Below, piece by piece: positions 1-13,703 of a stretch of 64,000 bases of DNA. How positions within the stretch are numbered: position 1 is the first letter of the stretch; every line of letters starts with the position of its first letter. The position numbers and the translations under genes are program-made. A model generated the notes under the pieces. That model did no database searches and was not told where the DNA came from. It saw only the letters and a program-made list of their open reading frames with translations. Source of the DNA: Welwitschia mirabilis (lineage: Eukaryota > Gnetophyta > Gnetopsida > Welwitschiales); assembly GCA_051453625.1 (NCBI GenBank), contig JBOZIK010000001.1, forward strand, positions 49,404,588 through 49,468,587, written 5' to 3'.

Positions 1-649
1 CTCTCTGGATTACAAGATGGTTCTTCGGTCCCAAGATCTCCTGTCACAAGAATGTTAGATACTTTCGAAGATGATTAGGGATCGAGGGGGAGAGCTTTAT
101 TTATAGGAAAAAGGGGAAAGAGACTAACAGAAAAGTATAACAGAAACTCTAGCTAACATGAAAGGGAAAGTCGTAATTAACAAGCGACAACTCGGAAATA
201 CAATCTATAAAAGTGTGGGATAACAGTGTCGTCTAGGTGGTCGTCCAGACGATGGAGGAGACGACAGGGTTTTACAATAAGGTATTTGTTTATCTTCCAG
301 TTTAACTATCTGTGATCTGCATGCGAAGTCCTGTCAACTGATATTGGATATGTCGTCCACTGGTGTCGTCTAGATGATGAGATAGACAATGGAGTCTGAT
401 GAAAAGATCTTCACTTCAACTGCAAGCTATCTGGAATTAAGTCTGTCATCTGTCCAATTAGTGTCGTCGTCTTGACTATCGTCTGGATGACATGGGGTAT
501 GACAGTCTTCTATACATTCTTTGTCAGTGTGATATCTGGTTGTTTGCAAGGATAATCATCTGAAAATACAATTTATCCATATTTACATGAATTCCTTGTG
601 AATTATCTAATAAACTGCATGTTTTCGTCTTGTGTTCCTGGATTATCAA
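1..649 (-). mobile_element. Partial LTR, Ty1/copia-type, with GTCGTC word array
   Basis: The stretch is richer in GC than its surroundings and reads as part of an LTR on the minus strand. A TATA box (CTATAAATA on the minus strand) lies at 98-106. To its right, in the position of a U3, the word GTCGTCYRGAYGAC and its half-palindromes recur at about 228, 241, 352, 365, 463 and 479. The internal part of the element would lie left of the window and the outer LTR end is lost in the gap at 650. No coding sequence is visible. Assignment to copia is inferred from the resemblance to the LTRs at 57.1 and 61.1 kb, not from protein domains. Confidence 0.45.
98..105 (-). promoter_or_regulatory. Putative LTR TATA box
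   Basis: TATAAATA on the minus strand, preceded by the word array and followed by a CT-rich leader-like stretch. It would be the promoter of the LTR at the window's left edge. Confidence 0.4.
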
Positions 650-749
650 NNNNNNNNNNNNNNNNNNNNNNNNNNNNNNNNNNNNNNNNNNNNNNNNNNN
701 NNNNNNNNNNNNNNNNNNNNNNNNNNNNNNNNNNNNNNNNNNNNNNNNN
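650..749. other. Assembly gap (100 N)
   Basis: A run of exactly 100 N, probably a default spacer of unknown true size. The flanks are not similar to each other. Confidence 0.95.
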
Positions 750-2079
750 CATAGGAACTAGGCATTTATTTGTTAGTTTATCTGCAAAACAACTCAAAAT
801 ACCCTATCAAATACACTTAAGTTGGCTTCGCAACATCCTGCTTTAATCTTATTTTGGTAAAATTTCTTCTTTTTCTTGTAATTTTTACAAATACTTTAAA
901 TGATTTCTATTAGTTGAACATTTCAATATAAAATCATATTTTTTAAACATTTATTTTTCAGGAAAAAAATCTTTTGAGTAATGCACTTATTATGCCATCT
1001 TTAATTATGAAAGAATTTCATGCCTTATTTTTATTTTAATGAAAATACTTAGAAATTATTGAAATTTTAACTTAGTATTTTATCTACCTTAATGAGTTCT
1101 TTTGATTTTAGTCCCATTTATTTAGTTTTACATGAGCAATCCATTTATACTCCAAACAATGGTTATGAAAGAGTCACTTTGTGATTTTACCTACCTTTCT
1201 CTCTTCCAAATATTCCTTGGATTATTTATTAATATTTTCATCCGATGGAGAATTTATTTAATAAGATTTAAAATCCTCATTTTACATATATTTTTAAAAA
1301 AATGTTCTTTTACTTCTTGTTAAAGAGTAGTTTTGTCTTATTAATTTCCTTTATCAATATTAATCTTTTTTTCAAGTAAATTTTCAATTAGAACATGAAT
1401 ATATGTTTTAATGTCTTAAGAAATTTTATTTTCCTCACATCTTTTTCCAGAATTAGTATGATTATATTAGAGACTATAATGACTATTTATTATTATATTA
1501 TTTTACTAAATTAATTTTCATATTAACTTTTGGCATTAAGCTAAACAACATCATTCTTCTCTCTTTATATTACATGGAAATTCGTATAAGTATGATTTAA
1601 ACAAAACTCTTTTAGATATTGTATAGAATATGTAGCTCTATCCAAGTGGCAATATTGAATGCATTGCATAGTGGATTCATGTCATATGTAATACCTAAAA
1701 TCATTTTATACATGCTAGAAATAACTAATAGATGAATCAAGAAAAGAATATTCAAACATTCAATAGCTTATACTATTAGTTTCTACTGCTAGAGAATAAT
1801 ATCCTTTTAATCATCACTTTTACAAATAATTTTTAAAATTAATAGCTTTTTAAATTATTAGGAAATCTATTTTTCAAAGAGTACTACCATTAAGAGAAAA
1901 ATCTCTTATCTTAAAATTTAAGACTCTGGTTTTAAAGAATCTTTTAACTTTCTTAAGAGAACATTTCTTCTCTTGAATTAAAGAAATTGAATTTGATGAA
2001 AATTTACACCTTGATCTTCAATCCTTCTTAGTTGTTCAGTTAGAAATTTTTCTAATATCTTCATGTTAGATTAATTAGC
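750..2079. other. AT-rich DNA without recognised gene
   Basis: Very AT-rich sequence with stops in all frames. I see no domain, RNA gene or repeat. It may include the decayed 5' part of the LINE that follows, but nothing readable remains. Confidence 0.6.
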
Positions 2080-2880
2080 ATCTCTTTACCCAAAAGGCTA
2101 ACTTCATTATCAAGAAATCTTTAAAAGTTCATTATCAAATTTTGAAGAGAAATATTATAAAATATGAGTTAAAAGCACCTTGATTTAAGATGGATAATGG
2201 TAAGGCTCTGGGAATGAATGATTTTTCTCTAGAATTTTGTAAAATACCATTATGATATTAGTAGGAAATAATACTTTAATGTAGTTTATAAATCCTTATA
2301 TGAAGGCATCTTATGTCCCAAGATTAATTAAGGTGTTATATGTCCTTTGCATTTTTTCAAAATCAGGTGATTTGTATTTCATTTTCAATTATATACCACT
2401 TAGTTTACTCAATATTTCTTATAAAATTTTAATTAAATGTTTAGCTAATAAGATAAAAACTATCTTACGTAATATGATTTGTATTAAGTAGAGTGGTTTT
2501 TTTAATAATGTTATATCTACTTGAAAAGGTTTATCATTGATAAATAATAATAATAAATTCATTATCTTTTTTACACTTTATTGAATAAAATCTCATGATA
2601 AAATTAAATAAAAGTTTATTTTAGATTACATGAAAAAGTTAGGATTTGGAAGGGTTTACATTCATATTGTAAATGATTTAGTTAAGAATTCAAATTCTTG
2701 TGTTGCCACTACTAGAGGTGTTAGTTCCACCTTTACTATTAATGCATATATAGGGTAAAGATGTCCTTTAGCTTCCTATATTTTATCACTATAGAAAAAT
2801 TTTTATGTGATGATATGAGTAGGATGATATCATTCATAGTATTCATAGTGGTCAAAGTTTAAACATCATATTAATTCACA
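2080..2880 (+). pseudogene. L1-type LINE reverse transcriptase relic
   Basis: Translation across frames gives the conserved order of a plant L1 reverse transcriptase. First comes a NGKALGMNDFS-like segment (family: NKAPGPDGF) near 2190. Then KSGDLYFIFNYIPLSLLN and YKILIKCLANKIK (family: the FRPIS.CN..YKI..K.LANR block) at 2360-2460. Next are a FILDYMKKLGFG segment (family: W.F....L...GFG) near 2615 and GVSSTFTINAYIG-RCPLASYIL (family: G..S..F....G.RQGCPLSPYLF) near 2720-2790. Several stops and frame changes break it, and the FADD catalytic box is not clearly found. It is a dead fragment; endonuclease and 3' end are not visible. Confidence 0.75.
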
Positions 2881-5800
2881 CTCTATGTTGGAATTTGGAG
2901 CAAGAATGCTCCAATTTCATGTTAGAATGAAGTGCGAAAGTTCACACTGTTTCATTGATAATAGAAATAAGAAGTAAAGAAAACAAACTTTTAATATAAA
3001 CTTTTATCAAAAGTAATCAAATAGTTAAGTATTAAGAATTGAGAATAAAATATTATTANNNNNNNNNNNNNNNNNNNNNNNNATTCTTAGATAAACCACA
3101 TGCGTAATTCTTGGACTTAGGCCCATGTGACTTTTATTGTTTTACCACACTTCATTTAACTTTAAATACATTTCTTTTTCTTTAATGTTTTTTATAAAAA
3201 TAAGTGATTTCATCTTTATTTAGCATTCCATTAAGAAGAAAGGGTTCTATCTCTTAGATGTAAAATGAAATATGTTATGTCATTTTTCATTAACCAAGTT
3301 AGCAATTATCGAATCAATTATGTTAACTTGCTGAAGATCCCCTTCAACTTTGACTTGATTTAACACTAATGGATTTTACATTCTTCTAGATTTATTTTAT
3401 CTTTATCTTTTTAACTTGTCTTTCTTAATTGTTTTCATCATCTTTAAAACCATCTTCATGATTTTCTTTTAGAAATTAGTAGGAGAGTAACATATAAGTA
3501 ACTTCATCACTTCTAATTTTTAAGCACATTGTTTCATTTTAAAGTGTTATCTTAATGGCTAGTGATTTTATTACTTTGTCTTACTTTAATCTTTAGCTTT
3601 AAATTTTTTTCATTTAAACTACTAAATAATGTTTTCAATAATCGATATTATTACCTTATTTAGAAGATGACTTATTTTATCTTCTACTAAGAGTTGTTTG
3701 TTCTTGGATGAAGTCATGAAATAATACAAATACAAATACTTTATATAACTTTGTATTTTATTTATTTAGTTAAAAATGATATATACAAGATAAATATATA
3801 AGTTAAAATTATGTTTTATTTGATGCAATAAAAGTGTACATAAGGAAACTAAAGAGTTTCTCTATTGTAGTTTCTAGATTTACTTTGGTGGATTTATGGA
3901 TGTAAAGTTTGTTGACTACGTTTGCATCTAATTTAGAAGCTTCCCCAGTAGCTTCTTTAGGCTCTATAGGTTGTTTTAACTTAAGAGGCATAGCTTGTCT
4001 AGAAAATTGGCTTTAATAAAATGTTTTGAATTAAACATGAAGTTCATCAATAGTGCTTCCTATTTATTAAGATTTTTTTATTTTTCATCCCCACCTTGTA
4101 AAATCCACTTTTTCTTCCTTTAAGTTGAGTGACTTTGGCTTTTGTCTCATTATGATTGATATCGTTACAAGTGATTACCATGAGATTTTTTTAATATGTC
4201 ATTGTATTACAAATAATAGCTAGGTATCTACAACAAACATAAGATCCTTCAAATGATTGATTGTCATCCTCATAGCACTACTACATCCATGACACATTAC
4301 AACAAGTATATTAACAACATTTGTATCCAATGTCCATTCTACATAAGTAGTAAAGTCATTAGTTTCATTAAACACATTTGTCAAGTAATTATTCTCATTG
4401 AACTTTATTATCTTTACAAATTTGATGAAGACTTTGCTAATGTTTGGTATCCCCTTAAGTGACATCTCTATAAGCATATTTTTTTAACTTATTTTAAAAA
4501 TTCATCCTTTATGTTATCATAAACTCTAATCCACTTAAAATATTCTAGCTCATGTTGTTTTATACTATTAGTATTATAACTTCCTCTAGATTGAATAACA
4601 TAATAACACATTAGATAATAAGAAAGAAATATTGGAAAGAAGGGTGACAAGAAAAATACTATTAATATAATGAAAAATTAGAATGAATAGAAATGGAACT
4701 ATTAAATGATTATAGGAATGTAGGAACATTAGCACTTTAAAGTTGTAGAATAAGTTAACTTAAAAAGGATAAAATAATTATTACCTATAGCTCTTTTCAT
4801 AGAGTTATTTTTTTAAAATATTTTAACATAGGTTTCATTAATTTTCCTTCATTCAATGTGATAAGCTACCTATTTTTAAATCTAGTAAAATGCGTTAAAT
4901 TAAGTTTTGAAATATATACATCTAAAATACATATACACATTCTCTACTCAAGAAAATACAATTAGAATAATATAACCAATATTTTGTTTAATAGTATTTG
5001 AAGAAGAAAGGAAGACGAAATTCGATTTTCAATATGTAGCTTCTTATTCCATTTAATTTTATATATCTGATACTTCACTACTTAATGAGCTTTGCCTTTA
5101 TTGAAAACATCATATTAATTATGAAATTAACTTCCTACCTTCATAGTATCATCACTGGGTGTTTTTGACACGTGTTTATATAGAACAACTTTGAGATGCC
5201 TACTTTATATATCTTATCAATGTTAGTTTGAGTTTTTCCCCCCTTAATAATATAGGAACATAGTGACTTAGCTAAAAAATGGAAATTTTTTATTATCTTT
5301 CAGTTCTCCTTGATACTTTGATGTTTTGTAAGTGAATATCTCCTTCTTGATGATATTAATCTTCATCTTAATACTCTTAAATTATTTATTTAGTTTTATT
5401 AACTAGGATTACAAGGCATTAATCTTCAATGAAAGTATCTTTTATTTCTAACACAACATGAATCACAAAACACTATGAGAACTAACTTCTTTTGTAATTA
5501 GTTACTTTAGCTTTTGCAACTCCTTAAGACCTTAGAACTAGATTAAAAAGACCTCTCTTTCTTGCTTCTTATACTTTTTCAATTCAAATGAATTATTATG
5601 ATGTTGTTTCACATCATAACTTTTATCATGAATAAACTTTGATTATCATCATTAGTTAATAAAATAAATGAATTTTACTCCATTAATACTCATAGACACT
5701 TTTCTTGATCGATTACCTTAGTGATAAAGTCAGAACATCCTAAACTTAGGGGTCTATGGTTTAAAATCCCACACTAATGGGAGAGCATAAATGAAGTTTG

Positions 5801-6480
5801 CATATGCCCAATTATTGTTAGGAGTTTATGAAACATAACCTACCTATCCAACATTATCCTGAAGCAAAAAAAATCATGAGAACTTGTTAAAACTTTTAAG
5901 GTTTTACTAATGAACTTCTCTTTTGGTAGCACTTATGTTTTGAACAAAACTATGAGCTTTGATTGAATTACTTTATCTCAAGGTCAAAATCCCATGTTAC
6001 AATCCATTTCTTAAGAAACAAAAATCCATCTAACATTGTATTTACTTAAATTTTATTCATTAAATTTAATAGTAATGATTATGTTATATATGATCACTCA
6101 AGGAGTAAAACCCTTGTAGAATCTATTTGTAACCATTATCAAAGGTTATTACCTTTTGAAATAACATTATAACCTTGCATTACTATTAAAAAAGGGTAAT
6201 AGAAGAGTTCAAGACATGCATATGATTTGCATGGATATGTTAAATCCTTGATGAGATAGCCTAATCCCCCAGCGATCACATAGATTAGACCTAGAAGGTA
6301 GTATCATCTAGTTGGTTCACTATATCCAAGACTATATTTTAATCTAGGAAACTGTTAAAGATATTTTGACTAATAATAAAAAGTCATTATTAATCTTCTA
6401 AGGTTATTTCTATTGGATTATTCATATGTTTAAAGCTACTCCTTGTTATAAAAATTCATGTTTAATAAAGATTTTCTCTT
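2881..6480. other. AT-rich intergenic stretch, no gene recognised
   Basis: It contains a 24-N gap at 3059-3082. Open stretches on the minus strand at 3809-3991 and 4220-4477 have no recognisable domain and no codon bias, so I do not call them genes. A weak tRNA-like trace at about 5712-5775 is listed separately. The remainder looks like long-decayed insertions. Confidence 0.5.
5712..5775 (+). repeat. Possible tRNA-derived SINE trace
   Basis: A box-A-like segment (CCTTAGTGATAAAG) is followed about 30 bp later by GGTTTAAAATCCC, a degraded match to the pol III box B (GGTTCGAATCC). The spacing suits a tRNA-derived SINE head, but no tail or target-site duplication can be shown. Confidence 0.2.
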
Positions 6481-9033
6481 AAATTTCAAAAGTATCTTGT
6501 TAGAAGATTTTGGCTCCTCGTAATTAGTATTAGAAAAAAGTGATCCATAAAATATGAAGAATTTTTTTAAATAGCAAGAATTTCATTAAAACATAGAACA
6601 AGTTCTTATAATAGTAGATAAGTAGAAAACTAAGGGGAAATGGTTAGAAGATAAAAGGTCTGTATTCCTAATAGTGACAAAAAGTAAAAGGCGATAGCTA
6701 GAAAAGAAAGGAATTAGAAAACAGGAGGAGTGCATTAACAAGAACCACTTTACTTAATTCATCTTTATCATGGAATACTTGAGAGAAATAACCTCTAAGA
6801 GAAGGATCAAGGGGATTGGGAAGTATTCCTCATCATCATCAGGATCCAAGGAAATAAACTTGTCATAGTAATGATTTAAGAGGTTGATTATGCACTTTGA
6901 AAAATTCTCTAAGTGTTCTTTAAAAACTTTATGATGATGATGAAAAGAACAAAGATCATCCTTTGTTATGATAAGCTATTCCAATGAATGACTAAGCACT
7001 TGATCTAGATGGATTATGTGAGCATTCTTTTGGACTAGAGTAATAAGGGTAGTTTTTTACTGAGCTTACTTATTTTAAAGAGATTAATTTTAAAGATGTG
7101 AAAAATCTAGTTTAGCCTATAATAGCTACCATAAAGGAAAGTATAAAAAACTTTACAGAATTTTTCACAAAATGCCAAATAAAAAAAAAGATATCCATAA
7201 ATCTCTAACATGTAAAGGAAAACTTTAGAGAATTTAACCTAGTGCATCTTGTGTCTAGCCATATAAATCATAGCTTCAAATTCATTGATAATAAGCTTAA
7301 AATAGGATTCTAAGAAAGATTCACAGGGTAATAAGAATATAATCTTCTAGTAGGAGCAAAATCAAACCTCTAATTAATCTGGTTAATCAATTCTTAGGAG
7401 TAGAGATTTAATTTTTGGATCAAACCAGCAAATACCATCTGGAGTGTCCTATCTATATTTGAAGAAAAAGTGAAAATAGGTAGCCTTAGTGTGGAAGTTG
7501 AATGTGCATTAGCAAATAGTATTGAAGGCTGAACTCTAATAGGCATGTTAAAATCTTTTGTACATATGGAAGAATTGGTAGAAAAATCAATAACTTATAC
7601 AAATGGGTTAACATTGATTACCCCATAAGGGTGAGCCTCTAGGAGCTTAAATGAAGTAGGAATTGCTAATCCTAGTAAAGAAGGTAGCCCAATGCATTAA
7701 GTTACTTCCATCCTTACATGAATACTCTTATATTCATCCATACTTAGTTTTCTCTTCTTCTGAGCAAAGGCAAGAGAATGCAATCTTGATCCATTCCAAA
7801 AAAAATAGACATTAAGTATTACCTTCTTTGCATGAAGGAAATATTAACTAAGGAAAATTATTTTAAGAAAGTGGACTTATCTTATACCAATGATTACTTT
7901 TTCGTGGAATGAGCAAGGGTGAACATTCCTCCACATCTTCTTCTTCTTATGAAGCTATTGTAGGAGTAGGAGCTCATAAAGGAAGAGTTTTTTCTCCCTT
8001 TATTTGGAATAAGAGGTCTTTGATGAGGACTCTTTTTGTGTATCCATCTACATTTTAATCAAACATGATAAATAAGCAATTAGTAGAAATATCAGAAAGG
8101 CTAAAAAGAACTAATTATCTAATCAGCGTAAACAACACTTACTAAAGAATAGATAGGGAATCCTTCCTCATTAAAAGAAGGTTAAGATCCACAAGGATCA
8201 ATCTAAGGAAAAGAATATAAATGCATAATGATCCAATTTGATAGATCAATTTATTTAATTTTTAAGAATGGTCCTATCCACAGAAGGAAAAATACTAGGA
8301 AAGCAAAACACTTCCGCAATCAAAAATCTAAAATTTGAATTTTTTTTCCATTTTAAACAATTGGGATGTTACCTTAGAATAAATATTGTGACACCAATTG
8401 AAAGAAATCTCTAAATCATAAGCCAGAAATAAAAGGCAAATTAAATACTCTAGAAGCTGAGGAGAACAGAAATGAAGGAACCCTCAACCCATAATAAGAA
8501 GCCCTAAAGCAACATAATAAGGAATAGAAATGGATTATAAGAATGTCATACTAACCTTGATGATCAAGATGTTATTCAAAAAACTAAAAGAATGTATTTT
8601 TAAAGAATTCTATAGATTGAAACTCATAAGTAAAAGATGTAACAAGCCAAAGAAGACCATCTAAAAGAGCAAAGGTTTCACTAATAGCTCTAAGGATTGT
8701 TGGGACTAAACCATATTTAAGAGGTTAAAAAGTATGATTTTTGTAGTTATAAAAAGCATAAATTAAATCTAAACTTAAATAGACTTTAAAGAATTGAAGA
8801 TTAAAATAAGGGAAAAATAAGAGATTAGAGATATTGGAGCTGAGGACCAAATGAAATTTAGACTTAGCTAACAATTCATAAACCCCCTCATTAGTAAATC
8901 TAAGATTATAATTTAGCCATCAAATATTGGGAAACAATTTGGAAGGCATGCCTTAAAACTATTTTGAAATAAGTCTAGATATATTAAGTAGAGAGGTAAG
9001 ATGATGTAAGATATAGCCTAGTATCAGGAATAT
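6481..9033 (-). other. Decayed sequence with weak coding feel on minus strand
   Basis: Read on the minus strand, the part near 8950-8690 gives a stretch ending in a DLIYAF...NHTF...PTI pattern. This loosely recalls the plant mobile domain (PMD) found in retroelement-associated proteins, but stops interrupt it and I cannot confirm it. The rest, with short runs such as a PDDDEEYF acidic segment near 6830, is unidentified. Probably an old element remnant, possibly related to the LTR element at 9.03 kb. Confidence 0.2.
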
Positions 9034-10113
9034 TGTGTAAAGATTAAAAAGAAAAAATAAAAGAGAAAAAACATAGAGTAAAAATTCAATGACCTAATGT
9101 AATCAATTAAACAAATTTATCAACTTGTTATCACCTAAGTTGATCCTTAAAACCCACAACATATCACTATCAATCTTATAAAAGCATCAGAGAAAAACAT
9201 CACTAAAAATTAAGTGGAAAGAAAGAGAATTAGTAAAGAATACACTTTATTATTAATTGAATAATAAGCATTCTTACATCATTTATGAGTAACAACATCT
9301 TAATGCTAATGACATAAATTGAAACCAAGAAGATCCTTCTCATAAGCAGATGGACCTTTTCCAAGTAATTCTCTAATTTTCGCAAGGCATCAATTTGATT
9401 AAAGATCCCTAAATGGTATGCCTAAGAAGGTCTTTATAGGATTAAACTAGTGATTACAATTATAATTTAGCAATAGATTAATTGGTAATTACAATAATAA
9501 TTTGGTAATGGATTAGTAGGCAGTTATAGCTATTACATTGTCTTGACTAAAGGGATCTTGTGGTAATGTTAATTTAGTAATAAATTAATTAGTGGTTACA
9601 ATAATTATTAGATAATAGATTACTTAGTAGCTACAATAATAATTGGGTAACGGATTATTCATGGTTATAATAATAATTGGATAACATGTTGATTAGTAGT
9701 TATAGTTGTTACATTATTCTAACTGACTGGGAGTGGTAAGTGAGCTAGTGATGGATGACACTTGCCCAAAAGATTCTTCATCTTCCTCAAGATGATTCAT
9801 CACCTTTTACCTCAAGATACTTGATCATTTTTTCCCTCGTCTAGATGATGATGTGGCTATCTTTGAAACCATTCACAACTATTTATAAATGCTCTATCAT
9901 ATTAGCATTTTTCATTAGTTTGTACAACATGGCAACATGGATTACTTTTATGAAAAGCTCCAACAACCATTCATTTTACCTATAAATTCTTTCTAATCAT
10001 TCTCTTTGACCCTTGACATCAAAAATTAGTCAATTTGACAATTAAACCTATTAAAAATTCCTAAAAATACACTTCAAATCACTATTAAATATGACCAATT
10101 TGGCTATGTAACA
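9034..10113 (-). repeat. 3' LTR of LARD-like element
   Basis: It aligns with 13704-14845 over nearly its whole length. Shared anchors include the segment after ATCAACTTGTTATCA, the block ACACTTTATTAT, and the end ATATGACCAATTT. It holds a minisatellite of roughly 36-40 bp units at about 9450-9715. The left boundary is approximate. Confidence 0.65.
9450..9715. repeat. Minisatellite in left LTR
   Basis: About seven imperfect units of 36-40 bp built from TTACAATAATAATT followed by GGTAATGGATTA-like sequence. The array is interrupted by a unique segment near 9535-9570. Confidence 0.7.
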
Positions 10114-10124
10114 TAGCCCCCACT
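10114..10124 (-). other. Polypurine tract
   Basis: AGTGGGGGCTA on the minus strand lies immediately upstream of the LTR start TGTTACATAG. It is the plus-strand priming site and fixes the element's orientation. Confidence 0.6.
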
Positions 10125-13100
10125 AAGCATTTATTAGTCCTTAATAAAGAAAGTTGGAGAAAATAGAAGTAAGATAAATTGAAAAAGGGATAAAAGACAA
10201 GACTCAAGTATAAAATATAATTACATTATCAAATATAGAGTACATCTTATTATATCATATCAATAGATACTCTATTTAAATATCACAAAATGATATGTAG
10301 TGAATTTAGAATCTATGGTTTGAGTTTCATAAAAACATATTTTTTTATATTTCATAATAAAAATTCATTGAAAATAAATTCAATCTTTGAAGTTTTCAAA
10401 GGTTTTACTCTTCTAAGAAAGAAGTATATTTGCATGAGATGAATACATCAGCATATTGATACATGAATTTGAAAAAAAGCACATTAAGCATAATAAATAT
10501 GAGTAAGGGATCTTATCAATAGTGGCAAAATTAAATATAAGTGTAATCATCATTAAATGAAAAATAAGAATGCAAGTTCCTTTAATGAATAAATTCTATG
10601 ATCCTATGAATTATGGAAAAAGATACATTAGTGACTTTGAAATCTTCTAGAAAATAAAAATATACACATTATAATAGAACATATCACATTTGAAGTTGAT
10701 CACTTACCAAGGGTGTTTTATTTTCAAGTAAATATGCATGATTCAAAATGAGTAAGACATTATAGTTTTATTCAAATAATGTGGATGAACATGACAATAT
10801 ACTAATGGAAGTTAATGTATCATAGCCATGATTCATTAACAGCAACTTAGAAAGATGGCTACATATTAATAATACTTTTGACAAAGTGATAACATGAAAC
10901 ACTTTGAGGTGTACCTTCTTCTGTCCTGATTCCTTCAACTACGGAGTTATCATCACTGAATCACTAACCTTTCTTTTATTGTAAGTGGTCAAGCCCATCA
11001 AATAAGATATAGGCCATTAGGCATCCTACTTTGGTAACGCTCGAGATAGATTAGGTGTGTTTATCAAAAGTACCTCTAGCGTTCATATTAATATTTTATT
11101 TTTAAATCATATTTTATTTTAATAATTTTCTTTTTTTCTTTTCATTTTATTTTTTGCTTTTCATTTTATTTTTCATTTTCTTTTATGGAAAGAAAATTAT
11201 TCATATATTGAAGTATAAATAACTTATAGCACTAAACAAGAAGTTGATGAAAGAGATAAGGCATATAATATGAACAACTCAAGCAAGTACATTTTCTCCA
11301 CATGAATGAGATTTCATAAGCATGTGAATACATCTCAATTGGCGGAAATCCAAGTGATCATCCAAAAGTTCAAAAAGCATGAAATGCTTAGAATATACCA
11401 CATGATGAAAAAATGAAATAAAATTAAGTTAGTAAATGTGAAAAAAGGGAGACCGTTTAAATAATCACATTCATATAAGGATAAGTTATGGAGATGAATC
11501 CACTAAATCAATTAACTCAAATAAAATAATAGTATTTAAGCAAAGCCATTGCTCCTTTGCTTTGTGTTTTTCCTTATGAAAAAAGCTAGTTATTTCAACA
11601 TAGTCATTGAATTTCACTTTTTCAATAAGATGAGGACCAGATCATATAGAAACCAATTGATAAAATATGAAATATATATGATCATTTTGATATCGAATCA
11701 ATTAGTAATAAAGGAAATATATTGATAGGATCTTTGTAGCACAAATTTTAGTATCCCAATAGACAATAAAGAATTGATGCATTTTATTAAAAAACAATTT
11801 GTTATCAAATCAGTGCAGAATGTTGAAGGCATGTGATTGATTGATGATACCACTTAAAAGAAAAGGATGGATCCAAAAAATATCAAAAATCTTCATAGGA
11901 TGATTTATTAAGGCATGTGTGAGATGAATAAGAAGTTCCTTAAAGTTTAACTTAAGGCACGAATTTACATTAAAAAGGTCAGGTTTTTTTCTAATTCAAA
12001 TTTCTCAAAAATTCTAAATCATGTTTTCCACAAGTACAAGGTAATGTCAAAGTGGTGGGAGAAGAAAGAATGGTATTTTAAGTATTACATGAAACCATAA
12101 ATAGAAGAGATGAAAAAACATTATTAGTAGGATTACATTCTTTTAGTTTGGTTGCATCATGGGTTATGAGACAGTATATCCTCTATTGGATTTTGTTGGA
12201 TCTCCATGGATTATTCCTCATCCTTCTTTTCTTTATTAACTTAATCATCATTTTCTAAGTTATATGATCATTAAAAAGCTTAGAAAGAGAAATGTAATCA
12301 CTATGTTCTTCACATATTTGAGGGTTTTCTGATTTCTCTAGAGTTAATTCTCTCCTGTTAGATAGATTTTCCAAAAGTGATTGGATATTTAGGAAATGGT
12401 CTAATATTTCTATTTCATCATCTAATAAATAATCACCCTCATCATTCTTGTTTAGTTGGTAATTTGAAAATTTATTTTCATCACTTTGGCTTTCTTCTGA
12501 ATGACAGGATAAAGCAAATTATTTAATATTTCATCATCTAGCTCTATCATGTCATCACTTAATTCTATTATGTCATATTTCTCGTATGCATAAGAGTTGA
12601 TACTATTTTGGGTAGCAAGAGAACCATGACATCTTATATTTTCTAGCATTATTTACTGAAGTATGTCTATTTTTCTTGAATCTTCTTCAGTTCTTCAATT
12701 AATTCATGAAGTAAATCATATTGATTGCTTTGGTAGTAGATATAACTTGGTGGATATAAGGTATCTATTTCTTCTTCATTTTCCTTTATGAAAGGAGATT
12801 AAGCTATGTCAAATNNNNNNNNNNTGGCAAATTAATTGTAGAGTGCTTTTCTAAATGAGGAAGAGTCTTAAGTGTTGAATCTCATCATCATTATTCCTAC
12901 ATAAAGGTTGAAAAAAAGAAAGGAAAAAGAGGGAGGTTGAAAAAAGGAAGGGATCTAATTCCTAGTTTCAACATCATTTATCATTAGTAACTTTATTTTT
13001 ATTTCTATAAATATTTCACGTAATGTTATTTTATTATTATTCATATAAGTAGATGAGAATTAGAGAATAAAAAGAATTAATTTGGATAGTAAGTAATATA

Positions 13101-13486
13101 GTCTCTAAGATCATACTAAGGAACAAGGATTAGATCAATTTACTAATTCTAATTTTAAAAAGAAAAATGTGTTACAACTAAGAATGAGTAATCAAGAAAA
13201 GCTTATAGATTTAAAAGTTGAATCAATGTACAACAAAAGAAAGTAACACATTCAAATAATAATATCAACTTACTTTTAATGTAGAATCTAATCTCTTGAA
13301 GACTTACTCTCTTTCCTACTATTGGCACCTAAAATGTGTGTATTGTGTGCTTCAAATCCACTTATGTTATTTGATCATGAACCTACAAGTTTTAATAAAT
13401 AATTATACACATATACATGCTATAATATAGGATGAGTCAATCTAAATGTCATACACTTAAGAGAAAATGAGTTTGAAGATCTATTT

Positions 13487-13488
<2 letters not shown>
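10125..13488 (-). other. Internal region of LARD-like element
   Basis: No gag, protease, integrase or reverse transcriptase motif is readable in any frame. One open stretch at 12452-12649 (minus) is acidic but matches no family I know. A 10-N gap lies at 12815-12824. Confidence 0.45.
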
Positions 13489-13570
<82 letters not shown>

Positions 13571-13573
13571 AAA

Positions 13574-13638
<65 letters not shown>
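13489..13638. repeat. Compound microsatellite (TG)n-(TG)n-(AG)n
   Basis: Long TG runs are interrupted by GAGAAACAG at about 13569 and followed by an AG run to 13637. Open frames across it in either direction are repeat artefacts. Confidence 0.95.
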
Positions 13639-13640
<2 letters not shown>

Positions 13641-13703
13641 GAGAATAAAGATGTTTTGGGAATTTTTATCATTTATGCATGGAAATAAAATCAATAATAC
13701 AAG

